A DNA stretch of 64,000 nucleotides from Meconema thalassinum (GCA_946902985.2 CAMPQE020000055.1:372001-436000); one strand, 5' to 3'; shown: positions 22,901 to 37,100, counted from the first letter of the stretch. Notes: generated by a model not told the origin, from the letters alone. Numbers and translations are program-made.

Positions 22901-25575
22901 AGATTGTCCAGGAGGCCAAAGGGGCTGCAGCGCCAAGGCCGTGATCCGAGAGGAGTGGGTGAAGATTGTCCAGGAGGCCAAGGGGGCTGCAGCGCCAAGG
23001 CCGTGATCCGAGAGGAGTGGGTGAAGATTGTCCAGGAGGCCAAGGGGGCTGCAGCACCAAGGCCGTGATCCGAGGGGAGTGGGTGAAGATTGTCCAGGAG
23101 GCCAAGGGGGCTGCAGCGCCAAGGCCGTGATCCAAGAGGAGTGGCTGAAGACTGTCCAGGAGGCCAAGGGGGCTGCAGCACCATGGCCGTGATCCGAGAG
23201 GGGTGGCTGAAGATTGTCCAGGAGGCCAAGGGGGCTGCAGCGCCAAGGCCGTGATCCGAGAGGAGTGGGTGAAGATTGTCCAGGAGGCCAAGGGGGCTGC
23301 AGCGCCAAGGCCGTGATCCGAGAGGAGTGGGTGAAGATTGTCCAGGAGGCCAAGGGGGCTGGAGCACCAAGGCCGTGATCCGAGACGAGTGGGTGAATAT
23401 TGTCCCGGTGGGCAAGGGGTTGTAGCGCCAAGGCCGTGATCCGAGAGGAGAGGGTGAAGATTGTCCAGGAGGCCAAGGGGGCGTAGCGCTAAGGCCGTGT
23501 TCCGAAAGGAGTGGGTGAAGATTGTCCAGGAGGCCAAGGGGACGTAGCGCCTAGGCCGTGATCCGAGAGGAGTGGGTGAAGTTTGTCCAGGAGGCCAAAG
23601 GGGCTCCAGCGCCAAGGCCGTGATCAAGAGGAGTGGGTGAAGATTGTCCAGGAGGCCAAGGGGCTGCAGCACCATGGCCGTGATCCGAGAGGAGTGGCTG
23701 AAGAATGTCCAGGAGGACAAGGGGGCGTAGCGCCAAGGCCGTGATCCGAGAGGAGTGGGTGAAGATTGTCCAGGAGGCCAAGGGGACGTAGCACCAAGGC
23801 CGTGATCCGAGAGGAGTGGGTGAAGATTGTCCAGGAGGCCAAGGGGACGTAGCGCCAAGGCCGTGATCCGAGAGGAGTGGGTGAAGATTGTCCAGGAGGC
23901 CAAAGGGGCTGCAGCGCCAAGGCCGTGATCAAGAGGAGTGGGTGAAGATTGTCCAGGAGGCCAAGGGGGCTGCAGCGACAAGGCCGTGATCCGAGAGGAG
24001 TGGGTGAAGATTGTCCAGGAGTCCAAGGGGGCTGCAGCACCAAGGCCGTGATCCGAGGGGAATGGGTGAAGATTGTCCAGGAGGCCAAGGGGGCTGCAGC
24101 GCCAAGGCCGTGATCCAAGAGGAGTGGCTGAAGACTGTCCAGGAGGCCAAGGGGCTGCAGCACCATGGCCGTGATCCGAGAGGGGTGGCTGAAGATTGTC
24201 CAGGAGGCCAAGGGGGCTGCACCGCCAAGGCCGTGATCCGAGAGGAGTGGGTGAAGATTGTCCAGGAGGCCAAGGGGGCTGCAGCGCCAAGGCCGTGATC
24301 CGAGACGAGTGGGTGAAGATTGTCCAGGAGGCCAAGGGGGCTGCAGCACCAAGGCCGTGATCCGAGAGGAGTGGGTGAAGATTGTCCCGGTGGCCAAGGG
24401 GATGTAGCGCCAAGGCCGTGATCCGAGAGGAGTGGGTGAAGTTTGTCCAGGAGGCCAAGGCGGCGTAGCGCCAAGGCCATGTTCCGAAAGGAGTGGGTGA
24501 AGATTGTCCAGGAGGCCAAGGGGACGTAGTGCCAAGGCCGTGATCCGAGAGGAGTGGGTGAAGTTTGTCCAGGAGGCCAAGGAGGCTGCAGCGCCAAGTC
24601 CGTGATCCGAGAGGAGTGGCTGAAGAATGTCCAGGAGGCCAAGGGGGCGTAGCGCCAAGGCCGTGATCCGAGGGGAGTGGGTGAAGATTGTCCAGGAGGC
24701 CAAGGGGACGTAGCACCAAGGCCGTGATCCGAGAGGAGTGGGTGAAGATTGTCCAGGAGGTCAAGGGGGCTCTAGCGCCAAGGCCGTGATCCGAGAGGAG
24801 TGGGTGAAGATTGTCTAGGAGGCCAAGGGGGCTGTAGCGCCAAGGCCGTGATCCGAGAGGAGTGGGTGAAAATTGTCCAGGAGGCCAAGGGGGCTGTAAC
24901 GCCAAGGCCGTGATCCGAGAGGAGTGGGTGAAGATGGTCCAGGAGTCCAAAGGGGCTGCAGCGCCAAGGCCGTGATCAAGAGGAGTGGGTGAAGATTGTC
25001 CAGGAGGCCAAGGGGGCTGCAGCGACAAGGCCGTGATCCGAGAGGAGTGGGTGAAGATTGTCCAGGAGTCCAAGGGGGCTGCAGCACCAAGGCCGTGATC
25101 CGAGGGGAGTGGGTGAAGATTGTCCAGGAGGCCAAGGGGGCTGCAGCGCCAAGGCCGTGATCCAAGAGGAGTGGCTGAAGACTGTCCAGGAGGCCAAGGG
25201 GGCTGCAGCACCTTGGCCGTGATCCGAGAGGGGTGGCTGAAGATTGTCCAGGAGGCCAAGGGGGCTGCACCGCCAAGGCCGTGATCCGAGAGGAGTGGGT
25301 GAAGATTGTCCAGGAGGCCAAGGGGGCTGCAGCGCCAAGGCCGTGATCCGAGACGAGTGGGTGAAGATTGTCCAGGAGGCCAAGGGGGCTGCAGCACCAA
25401 GGCCGTGATCCGAGAGGAGTGGGTGAAGATTGTCCCGGTGGCCAAGGGGATGTAGCGCCAAGGCCGTGATCCGAGAGGAGTGGGTGAAGTTTGTCCAGGA
25501 GGCCAAGGCGGCGTAGCGCCAAGGCCATGTTCCGAAAGGAGTGGGTGAAGATTGTCCAGGAGGCCAAGGGGACGT
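16953..25575 (+). repeat. 8,623-bp tandem duplication, left copy
   Basis: Aligns at constant offset 8,623 with 25,576-34,198. The match runs from 16,953 to 25,611, leaving 36 bp of shared sequence at the junction. It contains M3 17,363, M2 19,660, M1 20,812 and M3 23,401 in that order, about 140 monomers. It also carries the first example I saw of a 1-bp-deleted monomer reading GTGATCAAGAGG (about 17,831), which is then frequent up to about 56 kb. Other odd monomers inside are ATTGGACGGAGGCC near 20,872 (1-bp deletion) and GGCCTTGTCCGAG near 19,610. Confidence 0.92.
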
Positions 25576-28500
25576 AGCGCCAAGGCCGTGATCCGAGAGG
25601 AGTGGGTGAAGGTTGTCCAGGAGGCCAAGGGGGCTGCAGCACCAAGGCCGTGATCCGAGGGGAGTGGGTGAAGATTGTCCAGGAGGCCAAGGGGGCTGCA
25701 GCGCCAAAGCCGTGATCCAAGAGGAGTGGCTGAAGACTGTCCAGGAGGCCAAGGGGGCTGCAGCACCATGGCCGTGATCCGAGAGGGGTGGCTGAAGATT
25801 GTCCAGGAGGCCAAGGGGGCTGCAGCGCCAAGGCCGTGATCCGAGAGGAGTGGGTGAAGATTGTCCAGGAGGCCAAGGGGGCTGCAGCGCCAAGGCCGTG
25901 ATCCGAGAGGAGTGGGTGAAGATTGTCCAGGAGGCCAAGGGGGCTGGAGCACCAAGGCCGTGATCCGAGAGGAGTGGGTGAATATTGTCCCGGTGGGCAA
26001 GGGGTTGTAGCGCCAAGGCCGTGATCCGAGAGGAGAGGGTGAAGATTGTCCAGGAGGCCAAGGGGGCGTAGCGCTAAGGCCGTGTTCCGAAAGGAGTGGG
26101 TGAAGATTGTCCAGGAGGCCAAGGGGACGTAGCGCCTAGGCCGTGATCCGAGAGGAGTGGGTGAAGTTTGTCCAGGAGGCCAAGGGGGCTGCAGCGCCAA
26201 GTCCGTGATCCGAGAGGAGTGGCTGAAGAATGTCCAGGAGGCCAAGGGGGCGTAGCGCCAAGGCCGTGATCCGAGAGGAGTGGGTGAAGATTGTCCAGGA
26301 GGCCAAGGGGACGTAGCACCAAGGCCGTGATCCGAGAGGAGTGGGTGAAGATTGTCCAGGAGGCCAAGGGGACGTAGCGCCAAGGCCGTGATCCGAGAGG
26401 AGTGGGTGAAGATTGTCCAGGAGGCCAAAGGGGCTGAAGCGCCAAGGCCGTGATCAAGAGGAGTGGGTGAAGATTGTCCAGGAGGCCAAGGGGGCTGCAG
26501 CGACAAGGCCGTGATCCGAGAGGAGTGGGTGAAGATTGTCCAGGAGTCCAAGGGGGCTGCAGCACCAAGGCCGTGATCCGAGGGGAGTGGGTGAAGATTG
26601 TCCAGGAGGCCAAGGGGGCTGCAGCGCCAAGGCCGTGATCCAAGAGGAGTGGCTGAAGACTGTCCAGGAGGCCAAGGGGGCTGCAGCACCATGGCCGTGA
26701 TCCGAGAGGGGTGGCTGAAGATTGTCCAGGAGGCCAAGGGGGCTGCACCGCCAAGACCGTGATCCGAGAGGAGTGGGTGAAGATTGTCCAGGAGGCCAAG
26801 GGGGCTGCAGCGCCAAGGCCGTGATCCGAGACGAGTGGGTGAAGATTGTCCAGGAGGCCAAGGGGGCTGCAGCACCAAGGCCGTGATCCGAGAGGAGTGG
26901 GTGAAGATTGTCCCGGTGGCCAAGGGGATGTAGCGCCAAGGCCGTGATCCGAGAGGAGTGGGTGAAGTTTGTCCAGGAGGCCAAGGCGGCGTAGCGCCAA
27001 GGCCATGTTCCGAAAGGAGTGGGTGAAGATTGTCCAGGAGGCCAAGGGGACGTAGCGCCAAGGCCGTGATCCGAGAGGAGTGGGTGAAGTTTGTCCAGGA
27101 GGCCAAGGAGGCTGCAGCGCCAAGTCCGTGATCCGAGAGGAGTGGCTGAAGAATGTCCAGGAGGCCAAGGGGGCGTAGCGCCAAGGCCGTGATCCGAGGG
27201 GAGTGGGTGAAGATTGTCCAGGAGGCCAAGGGGACGTAGCACCAAGGCCGTGATCCGAGAGGAGTGGGTGAAGATTGTCCAGGAGGCCAAGGGGGCTCTA
27301 GCGCCAAGGTCGTGATCCGAGAGGAGTGGGTGAAGATTGTCTAGGAGGCCAAGGGGGCTGTAGCGCCAAGGCCGTGATCCGAGAGGAGTGGGTGAAAATT
27401 GTCCAGGAGGCCAAGGGGGCTGTAACGCCAAGGCCGTGTACCGAGAGGAGTGGGTGAAGATTGTCCAGGAGGCCAAGGGGGCGTAGCGCCAAGGCCGTGA
27501 TCCGAGAGGAGTGGGTGAAGATTGTCCAGGAGCCCAAGGGGACGAAGCGCCAAGGCCGTGATCCGAGAGGAGTGGGTGAAGATTGTCCAGGAGGCCAAGA
27601 GGGCGTAGCGCCAAGGCCGTGATCCGAGAGGAGTGGGTGAAGATTGTCCAGGAGGCCTAGGGGGCTGTAGCGCCAAGGCCGTGATCCGAGAGGAGTGGGT
27701 GAAGATTTTCCAGGTGGCCAAGGGGGCGTAGCGCCAAGGCCGTGATCCGAGAGGAGTGGGTGAAGATTGTCCAGGAGACCAAGGGGGTGTAGAGCCAAGG
27801 CCGTGATCCGAGAGGTGTGGCTGATGATTGTCCTGGAGGCCAAGGGGGCGTAGCACCAAGGCCGTGATCCGAGAGGAGTGGGTGAAGATTGTCCAGGTGG
27901 CCAAGGGGCTGTAGCGCCAAGGCCGTGATCCGAGAGGAGTGGGTGAAGATTGTCCAGGTGGCCAAGGGGGCTGTAGCGCCAAGGCCGTGATCCGAGAGGA
28001 GTGGCTGAAGATTGTCCAGGAGGCCAAGGGGGCTCTAGCGCCAAGGCCGTGATCCGAGAGGAGTGGCTGAAGATTGTCCAGAAGCCCAAGGGGGCTGTAG
28101 CGCCAAGGCCGTGATCCGAGAGGAGTGGCTGAAGATTGTCCAGGAGGCCAAGGGAGCTGCAGCGCCAAGGCCGTGATCCGAGAGGAGTGGCTGAAGATTG
28201 TCCAGGAGGCCAAGGGGGCTGTAGCGCCAAGGCCTTGTCCGAGAGGAGAGGGTGAAGATTGTCCAGGTGGCCAAGGGGGCTGTTGCCAAGGTGGTGATCC
28301 GAGAGAGGTGGCTGAAGAATGTCCAGGAGGCCAAGGGGGTGTAGCGCCAAGGCCGTGATCCGAGAGGAGTGGCTGAAGATTGTCGAGGAGGCCAAGGGGG
28401 TGTAGCGCCAAGGCCGTGATGCGAGAGGAGTGGCCGAAGATTGTCCAGGAGTCCAAGGGGGCTGTAGCGCCAAGGCCGTGATCCGAGAGGAATGGCTGAA

Positions 28501-31500
28501 GATTGTCCAGGAGGCCAAGGGGGCTGCAGCGCCAAGGCCGTGATCCGAAAGGAGTGGGTGGAGATTGTCCAGGAGGCCAAGGGGGCTGCAGCGCCAAGGC
28601 CGTGATCCGAGAGGAGTGGGTGAAGATTGTCCAGGATTCCAGGGGGGCTGCAGCGCCAAGGCCGTGATCCGAGAGGAGTGGGTGAAGATTGTCCAGGAGT
28701 CCAAGGGGGCTCTAGCGCCAAGGCCGTGATCCGAGAGGAGTGGGTGAAGATTGTCCAGGAGGCCAAGGGGGCTGTAGCGCCAAGGCCGTGATCTAAGAGG
28801 AGTGGGTGAAGATTGTCCAGGAGGCCAAGGGGGCTGCAGCGCAAAGGCCATGATCCGAGAGGAGAGGGTGAAGATTGTTCAGGTGGCCAAAGGGGCTGCA
28901 GCGCCAAGGCCGTGATCCGAGAGGAGTGGGTGAAGATTGTCCAGGAGGCCAATGGGGCTGAAGAGCCAAGGCCGTGATCCGAGAGGAGTGGCTGAAGATT
29001 GTCCAGGAGGCCAAGGCGGGCTGTAGCGCCAAGGCCGTGATCCGAGAGGAGTGTGTGGAGATTGTCCAGGAGGCCAAGGGGGCTGCAGCGATAAGGCCGT
29101 GATCCGAGAGGAGTGGCTGAAGATTGTCCAGGAGGCCAAGGGGGCTGTAGCGCCAAGGCCGTGATCCGAGAGGAGTGAGTGAAGATTGTCCAGGAGGCCA
29201 AGGGGCTGTAGCGCCAAGGCCGTGATCCGAGAGGAGTGGCTGAAGATTGTCCAGGAGGCCAAGGGGGCTGCAGCGCCAAGGCCGTGATCCGAGAGGTGAG
29301 GGTGCAGATTGTCCAGGAGGCCAAGGGGGCTGTAGGGCCAAGGCCGTGATCCGAGAGGAGTGGGTGAAGATTGTCCAGGAGGCCAAGGGGGCTGTAGCGC
29401 CAAGGCCGTGGTCCGAGAGGAGTGGGTGAAGATTGTCTAGGAGGCCAAGGGGAGTGTAGCAGCAAGGCCGTGATCTGAGAGGGGTGGCTGAAGATTGGAC
29501 GGAGGCCAAGGGGGCTGCAGCGCCAAGGCCGTGATCCGAGAGGAGTGGGTGAAGATTGTCCAGGTGGCCAAGGGGGCTGCAGCGCCAAGGCCGTGATCCG
29601 AGAGGAGTGGCTGAAGATTGTCCTGGTGGCCAAGGGGGCTGTAGCGCCAAGGCCGTGATCCGAGAGGAGTGGGTGAAGATTGTCCAGGAGGCCAAGGGGG
29701 CTGCAGCGCCAAGGCCGTGATCCGAGAGGAGTGGCTGAAGATTGTCCAGGTGGCCAATGGGGCTGCAGCGCCAAGGCCGTGATCCGAGAGGAGTGGGTGA
29801 AGATTGTCCAGGAGGCCATGGGGGCTCTAGCGCCAAGGCCGTGATCCGAGAGGAGTGGGTGAAGATTGTCCAGGAGGCCAAGGGGTCTGTAGCGCCAAGG
29901 ACGTGATCCGAGAGGAGTGGCTGAAGATTGTCCAGGAGGCCAAGGGGGCTGTAGCGCCAAGGCCGTGATCCGAGAGGAGTGGGTGAAGATTGTCCAGGAG
30001 GCCAAGGGGACGTAGCGCCAAGGCTGTGATCCGAGAGGAGTGGGTGAAGATTGTCCAGGAGGCCAAGGGGGCTGCAGCACCAAGGCCGTGATCCGAGAGG
30101 AGTGGGTGAAGATTGTCCAGGAGGCCAAGGGGACTGCAGCACCAAGGCCGTGATCCGAGAGGAGTGGGTGAAGATTTTCCAGGTGGCCAAGGGGGCGTAG
30201 CGCCAAGGCCGTGATCCGAGAGGAGTGGGTGAAGATTGTCCAGGAGGCCAAGGGGGCGTAGCGCCAAGGCCGTGATCCGAGAGGAGTGGGTGATGATTGT
30301 CCAGGAGGCCAAGGGGGCGTAGCACCAAGGCCGTGATCCGAGAGGAGTGGGTGAAGATTGTCCAGGAGGCCAAGGGGACGTAGCGCCAAGGCCGTGATCC
30401 GAGAGGAGTGGGTGAAGATTGTCCAGGAAGCCAAGGGGGCGTAGCGCCAAGGCCGTGATCCGAGAGGAGTGGGTGAAGATTGTCCAGGAGGCCAAAGGGG
30501 CTGCAGCGCCAAGGCCGTGATCCGAGAGGAGTGGGTGAAGATTGTCCAGGAGGCCAAGGGGGCTGCAGCGCCAAGGCCGTGATCCGAGAGGAGTGGGTGA
30601 AGATTGTCCAGGAGGCCAAGGGGGCTGCAGCACCAAGGCCGTGATCCGAGGGGAGTGGGTGAAGATTCTCCAGGAGGCCAAGGGGGCTGCAGCGCCAAGG
30701 CCGTTATCCGAGAGGAGTGGCTGAAGACTGTCCAGGAGGCCAAGGGGGCTGCAGCACCAATGCCGTGATCCGAGAGGGGTGGCTGAAGATTGTCCAGGAG
30801 GCCAAGGGGGCTGCAGCGCCAAGGCCGTGATCCGAGAGGAGTGGGTGAAGATTGTCCAGGAGGCCAAGGGGGCTGCAGCGCCAAGGCCGTGATCCGAGAG
30901 GAGTGGGTGAAGATTGTCCAGGAGGCCAAGGGGGCTGCAGCACCAAGGCCGTGATCCGAGAGGAGTGGGTGAAGATTGTCCAGGAGGCCAAGGGGACGTA
31001 GCGCCAAGGCCGTGATCCGAGAGGAGTGGGTGAAGTTTGTCCAGGAGGCCTAGGGGGCTGCAGCGCCAAGTCCGTGATCCGAGAGGAGTGGCTGAAGGTT
31101 GTCCAGGAGGCCAAGGGGGCGTAGCGCCAAGGCCGTGATCCGAGAGGAGTGGGTGAAGATTGTCCAGGAGGCCAAGGGGATGTAGCACCAAGGCCGTGAT
31201 CCGAGAGGAGTGGGTGAAGATTGTCCAGGAGGCCAAGGGGGCTGCAGCACCATGGCCGTGATCCGAGAGGAGTGGGTGTAGATTTTCCAGGTGGCCAAGG
31301 GGGCGTAGCGCGAAGGCCGTGATCCGAGAGGAGTGGGTGAAGATTGTCCAGGAGGCCAAGGGGGTGTAGAGCCAAGGCCGTGATCCGAGAGGTGTGGCTG
31401 ATGATTGTCCAGGAGGCCAAGGGGGCGTAGCACCAAGGCCGTGATCCGAGAGGAGTGGGTGAAGATTGTCCTGCAGGCCAAGGGGACGTAGCGCCAAGGC

Positions 31501-34198
31501 CGTGATCCGAGAGGAGTGGGTGAAGATTGTCCAGGAGGCCAAAGGGGCTGCAGCGCCAAGGCCGTGATCCGAGAGGAGTGGGTGAAGATTGTCCAGGAGG
31601 CCAAGGGGGCTGCAGCGCCAAGGCCGTGATCCGAGAGGAGTGGGTGAAGATTGTCCAGGAGGCCAAGGGGGCTGCAGCACCAAGGCCGTGATCCGAGGGG
31701 AGTGGGTGAAGATTGTCCAGGAGGCCAAGGGGGCTGCAGCGCCAAGGCCGTGATCCAAGAGGAGTGGCTGAAGACTGTCCAGGAGGCCAAGGGGGCTGCA
31801 GCACCATGGCCGTGATCCGAGAGGGGTGGCTGAAGATTGTCCAGGAGGCCAAGGGGGCTGCAGCGCCAAGGCCGTGATCCGAGAGGAGTGGGTGAAGATT
31901 GTCCAGGAGGCCAAGGGGGCTGCAGCGCCAAGGCCGTGATCCGAGAGGAGTGGGTGAAGATTGTCCAGGAGGCCAAGGGGGCTGGAGCACCATGGCCGTG
32001 ATCCGAGACGAGTGGGTGAATATTGTCCCGGTGGGCAAGGGGTTGTAGCGCCAAGGCCGTGATCCGAGAGGAGAGGGTGAAGATTGTCCAGGAGGCCAAG
32101 GGGGCGTAGCGCTAAGGCCGTGTTCCGAAAGGAGTGGGTGAAGATTGTCCAGGAGGCCAAGGGGACGTAGCGCCTAGGCCGTGATCCGAGAGGAGTGGGT
32201 GAAGTTTGTCCAGGAGGCCAAAGGGGCTCCAGCGCCAAGGCCGTGATCAAGAGGAGTGGGTGAAGATTGTCCAGGAGGCCAAGGGGCTGCAGCACCATGG
32301 CCGTGATCCGAGAGGAGTGGCTGAAGAATGTCCAGGAGGACAAGGGGGCGTAGCGCCAAGGCCGTGATCCGAGAGGAGTGGGTGAAGATTGTCCAGGAGG
32401 CCAAGGGGACGTAGCACCAAGGCCGTGATCCGAGAGGAGTGGGTGAAGATTGTCCAGGAGGCCAAGGGGACGTAGCGCCAAGGCCGTGATCCGAGAGGAG
32501 TGGGTGAAGATTGTCCAGGAGGCCAAAGGGGCTGCAGCGCCAAGGCCGTGATCAAGAGGAGTGGGTGAAGATTGTCCAGGAGGCCAAGGGGGCTGCAGCG
32601 ACAAGGCCGTGATCCGAGAGGAGTGGGTGAAGATTGTCCAGGAGTCCAAGGGGGCTGCAGCACCAAGGCCGTGATCCGAGGGGAATGGGTGAAGATTGTC
32701 CAGGAGGCCAAGGGGGCTGCAGCGCCAAGGCCGTGATCCAAGAGGAGTGGCTGAAGACTGTCCAGGAGGCCAAGGGGCTGCAGCACCATGGCCGTGATCC
32801 GAGAGGGGTGGCTGAAGATTGTCCAGGAGGCCAAGGGGGCTGCACCGCCAAGGCCGTGATCCGAGAGGAGTGGGTGAAGATTGTCCAGGAGGCCAAGGGG
32901 GCTGCAGCGCCAAGGCCGTGATCCGAGACGAGTGGGTGAAGATTGTCCAGGAGGCCAAGGGGGCTGCAGCACCAAGGCCGTGATCCGAGAGGAGTGGGTG
33001 AAGATTGTCCCGGTGGCCAAGGGGATGTAGCGCCAAGGCCGTGATCCGAGAGGAGTGGGTGAAGTTTGTCCAGGAGGCCAAGGCGGCGTAGCGCCAAGGC
33101 CATGTTCCGAAAGGAGTGGGTGAAGATTGTCCAGGAGGCCAAGGGGACGTAGTGCCAAGGCCGTGATCCGAGAGGAGTGGGTGAAGTTTGTCCAGGAGGC
33201 CAAGGAGGCTGCAGCGCCAAGTCCGTGATCCGAGAGGAGTGGCTGAAGAATGTCCAGGAGGCCAAGGGGGCGTAGCGCCAAGGCCGTGATCCGAGGGGAG
33301 TGGGTGAAGATTGTCCAGGAGGCCAAGGGGACGTAGCACCAAGGCCGTGATCCGAGAGGAGTGGGTGAAGATTGTCCAGGAGGTCAAGGGGGCTCTAGCG
33401 CCAAGGCCGTGATCCGAGAGGAGTGGGTGAAGATTGTCTAGGAGGCCAAGGGGGCTGTAGCGCCAAGGCCGTGATCCGAGAGGAGTGGGTGAAAATTGTC
33501 CAGGAGGCCAAGGGGGCTGTAACGCCAAGGCCGTGATCCGAGAGGAGTGGGTGAAGATGGTCCAGGAGTCCAAAGGGGCTGCAGCGCCAAGGCCGTGATC
33601 AAGAGGAGTGGGTGAAGATTGTCCAGGAGGCCAAGGGGGCTGCAGCGACAAGGCCGTGATCCGAGAGGAGTGGGTGAAGATTGTCCAGGAGTCCAAGGGG
33701 GCTGCAGCACCAAGGCCGTGATCCGAGGGGAGTGGGTGAAGATTGTCCAGGAGGCCAAGGGGGCTGCAGCGCCAAGGCCGTGATCCAAGAGGAGTGGCTG
33801 AAGACTGTCCAGGAGGCCAAGGGGGCTGCAGCACCTTGGCCGTGATCCGAGAGGGGTGGCTGAAGATTGTCCAGGAGGCCAAGGGGGCTGCACCGCCAAG
33901 GCCGTGATCCGAGAGGAGTGGGTGAAGATTGTCCAGGAGGCCAAGGGGGCTGCAGCGCCAAGGCCGTGATCCGAGACGAGTGGGTGAAGATTGTCCAGGA
34001 GGACAAGGGGGCTGCAGCACCAAGGCCGTGATCCGAGAGGAGTGGATGAAGATTGTCCCGGTGGCCAAGGGGATGTAGCGCCAAGGCCGTGATCCGAGAG
34101 GAGTGGGTGAAGTTTGTCCAGGAGGCCAAGGCGGCGTAGCGCCAAGGCCATGTTCCGAAAGGAGTGGGTGAAGATTGTCCAGGAGGCCAAGGGGACGT
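25576..34198 (+). repeat. 8,623-bp tandem duplication, right copy
   Basis: Same order of landmarks: M3 25,986, M2 28,283, M1 29,435, M3 32,024. Differences from the left copy are scattered single bases, for example 28,385 (G for C), 30,025 (T for C) and 31,993 (T for A). No offset change was seen, so no indel separates the copies. At the left edge the monomer preceding the match is a 61-mer with an ACGTAGC tail, where the left copy has a 62-mer, which marks the breakpoint within one monomer. Confidence 0.92.
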
Positions 34199-37100
34199 AG
34201 CGCCAAGGCCGTGATCCGAGAGGAGTGGGTGAAGTTTGTCCAGGAGGCCAAGGAGGCTGCAGCGCCAAGTCCGTGATCCGAGAGGAGTGGCTGAAGAATG
34301 TCCAGGAGGCCAAGGGGGCGTAGCGCCAAGGCCGTGATCCGAGGGGAGTGGGTGAAGATTGTCCAGGAGGCCAAGGGGACGTAGCACCAAGGCCGTGATC
34401 CGAGAGGAGTGGGTGAAGGTTGTCCAGGAGGCCAAGGGGGCTCTAGCGCCAAGGCCGTGATACGAGAGGAGTGGGTGAAGATTGTCTAGGAGGCCAAGGG
34501 GGCTGTAGCGCCAAGGCCGTGATCCGAGAGGAGTGGGTGAAAATTGTCCAGGAGGCCAAGGGGGCTGTAACGCCAAGGCCGTGTACCGAGAGGAGTGGGT
34601 GAAGATTGTCCAGGAGGCCAAGGGGGCGTAGCGCCAAGGCCGTGATCCGAGAGGAGTGGGTGAAGATTGTCCAGGAGCCCAAGGGGACGTAGCGCCAAGG
34701 CCGTGATCCGAGAGGAGTGGGTGAAGATTGTCCAGGAAGCCAAGAGGGCGTAGCGCCAAGGCCGTGATCCGAGAGGAGTGGGTGAAGATTGTCTAGGAGG
34801 CCAAGGGGAGTGTAGCGGCAAGGCCGTGATCTGAGAGGGGTGGCTGAAGATTGTCCAGGAGGCCAAGGGGGCTGCAGCGCCAAGGCCGTGATCCGAGAGG
34901 AGTGGGTGAAGATTGTCCAGGTGGCCAAGGGGGCTGCAGCGCCAAGGCCGTGATCCGAGAGGAGTGGCTGAAGATTGTCCAGATGGCCAAGGGGGCTGTA
35001 GCGCCAAGGCCGTGATCCGAGAGGAGTGGGTGAAGATTGTCCAGGAGGCCAAGGGGGCTGCAGCGCCAAGGCCGTGATCCGAGAGGAGTGGCTGAAGATT
35101 GTCCAGGTGGCCAATGGGGCTGCAGCGCCAAGGCCGTGATCCGAGAGGAGTGGGTGAAGATTGTCCAGGAGGCCATGGGGGCTCTAGCGCCAAGGCCGTG
35201 ATCCGAGAGGAGTGGGTGAAGATTGTCCAGGAGGCCAAGGGGTCTGTAGCGCCAAGGACGTGATCCGAGAGGAGTGGCTGAAGATTGTCCAGGAGGCCAA
35301 GGGGGCTGTAGCGCCAAGGCCGTGATCCGAGAGGAGTGGGTGAAGATTGTCCAGGAGGCCAAGGGGACGTAGCGCCAAGGCCGTGATCCGAGAGGAGTGG
35401 GTGAAGATTGTCCAGGAGGCCAAGGGGGCTGCAGCACCAAGGCCGTGATCCGAGAGGAGTGGGTGAAGATTGTCCAGGAGGCCAAGGGGGCTGCAGCACC
35501 AAGGCCGTGATCCGAGAGGAGTGGGTGAAGATTTTCCAGGTGGCCAAGGGGGCGTAGCGCCAAGGCCGTGATCCGAGAGGAGTGGGTGAAGATTGTCCAG
35601 GAGGCCAAGGGGGCGTAGCGCCAAGGCCGTGATCCGAGAGGAGTGGGTGATGATTGTCCAGGAGGCCAAGGGGGCGTAGCACCAAGGCCGTGATCCGAGA
35701 GGAGTGGGTGAAGATTGTCCAGGAGGCCAAGGGGACGTAGCGCCAAGGCCGTGATCCGAGAGGAGTGGGTGAAGATTGTCCAGGAAGCCAAGGGGGCGTA
35801 GCGCCAAGGCCGTGATCCGAGAGGAGTGGGTGAAGATTGTCCAGGAGGCCAAAGGGGCTGCAGCGCCAAGGCCGTGATCCGAGAGGAGTGGGTGAAGATT
35901 GTCCAGGAGGCCAAGGGGGCTGCAGCGCCAAGGCCGTGATCCGAGAGGAGTGGGTGAAGATTGTCCAGGAGGCCAAGGGGGCTGCAGCACCAAGGCCGTG
36001 ATCCGAGGGGAGTGGGTGAAGATTCTCCAGGAGGCCAAGGGGGCTGCAGCGCCAAGGCCGTTATCCGAGAGGAGTGGCTGAAGACTGTCCAGGAGGCCAA
36101 GGGGGCTGCAGCACCAAGGCCGTGATCCGAGAGGGGTGGCTGAAGATTGTCCAGGAGGCCAAGGGGGCTGCAGCGCCAAGGCCGTGATCCGAGAGGAGTG
36201 GGTGAAGATTGTCCAGGAGGCCAAGGGGGCTGCAGCGCCAAGGCCGTGATCCGAGAGGAGTGGGTGAAGATTGTCCAGGAGGCCAAGGGGGCTGCAGCAC
36301 CAAGGCCGTGATCCGAGAGGAGTGGGTGAAGATTGTCCAGGAGGCCAAGGGGACGTAGCGCCAAGGCCGTGATCCGAGAGGAGTGGGTGAAGTTTGTCCA
36401 GGAGGCCAAGGGGGCTGCAGCGCCAAGTCCGTGATCCGAGAGGAGTGGCTGAAGGTTGTCCAGGAGGCCAAGGGGGCGTAGCGCCAAGGCCGTGATCCGA
36501 GAGGAGTGGGTGAAGATTGTCCAGGAGGCCAAGGGGATGTAGCACCAAGGCCGTGATCCGAGAGGAGTGGGTGAAGATTGTCCAGGAGGCCAAGGGGGCT
36601 GCAGCACCATGGCCGTGATCCGAGAGGAGTGGGTGAAGATTTTCCAGGTGGCCAAGGGGGCGTAGCGCGAAGGCCGTGATCCGAGAGGAGTGGGTGAAGA
36701 TTGTCCAGGAGGCCAAGGGGGTGTAGAGCCAAGGCCGTGATCCGAGAGGTGTGGCTGATGATTGTCCAGGAGGCCAAGGGGGCGTAGCACCAAGGCCGTG
36801 ATCCGAGAGGAGTGGGTGAAGATTGTCCTGGAGGCCAAGGGGACGTAGCGCCTAGGCCGTGATCCGAGAGGAGTGGGTGAAGATTGTCCAGGAGGCCAAA
36901 GGGGCTGCAGCGCCAAGGCCGTGATCCGAGAGGAGTGGGTGAAGATTGTCCAGGAGGCCAAGGGGGCTGCAGCGCCAAGGCCGTGATCCGAGAGGAGTGG
37001 GTGAAGATTGTCCAGGAGGCCAAGGGGGCTGCAGCACCAAGGCCGTGATCCGAGGGGAGTGGGTGAAGATTGTCCAGGAGGCCAAGGGGGCTGCAGCGCC

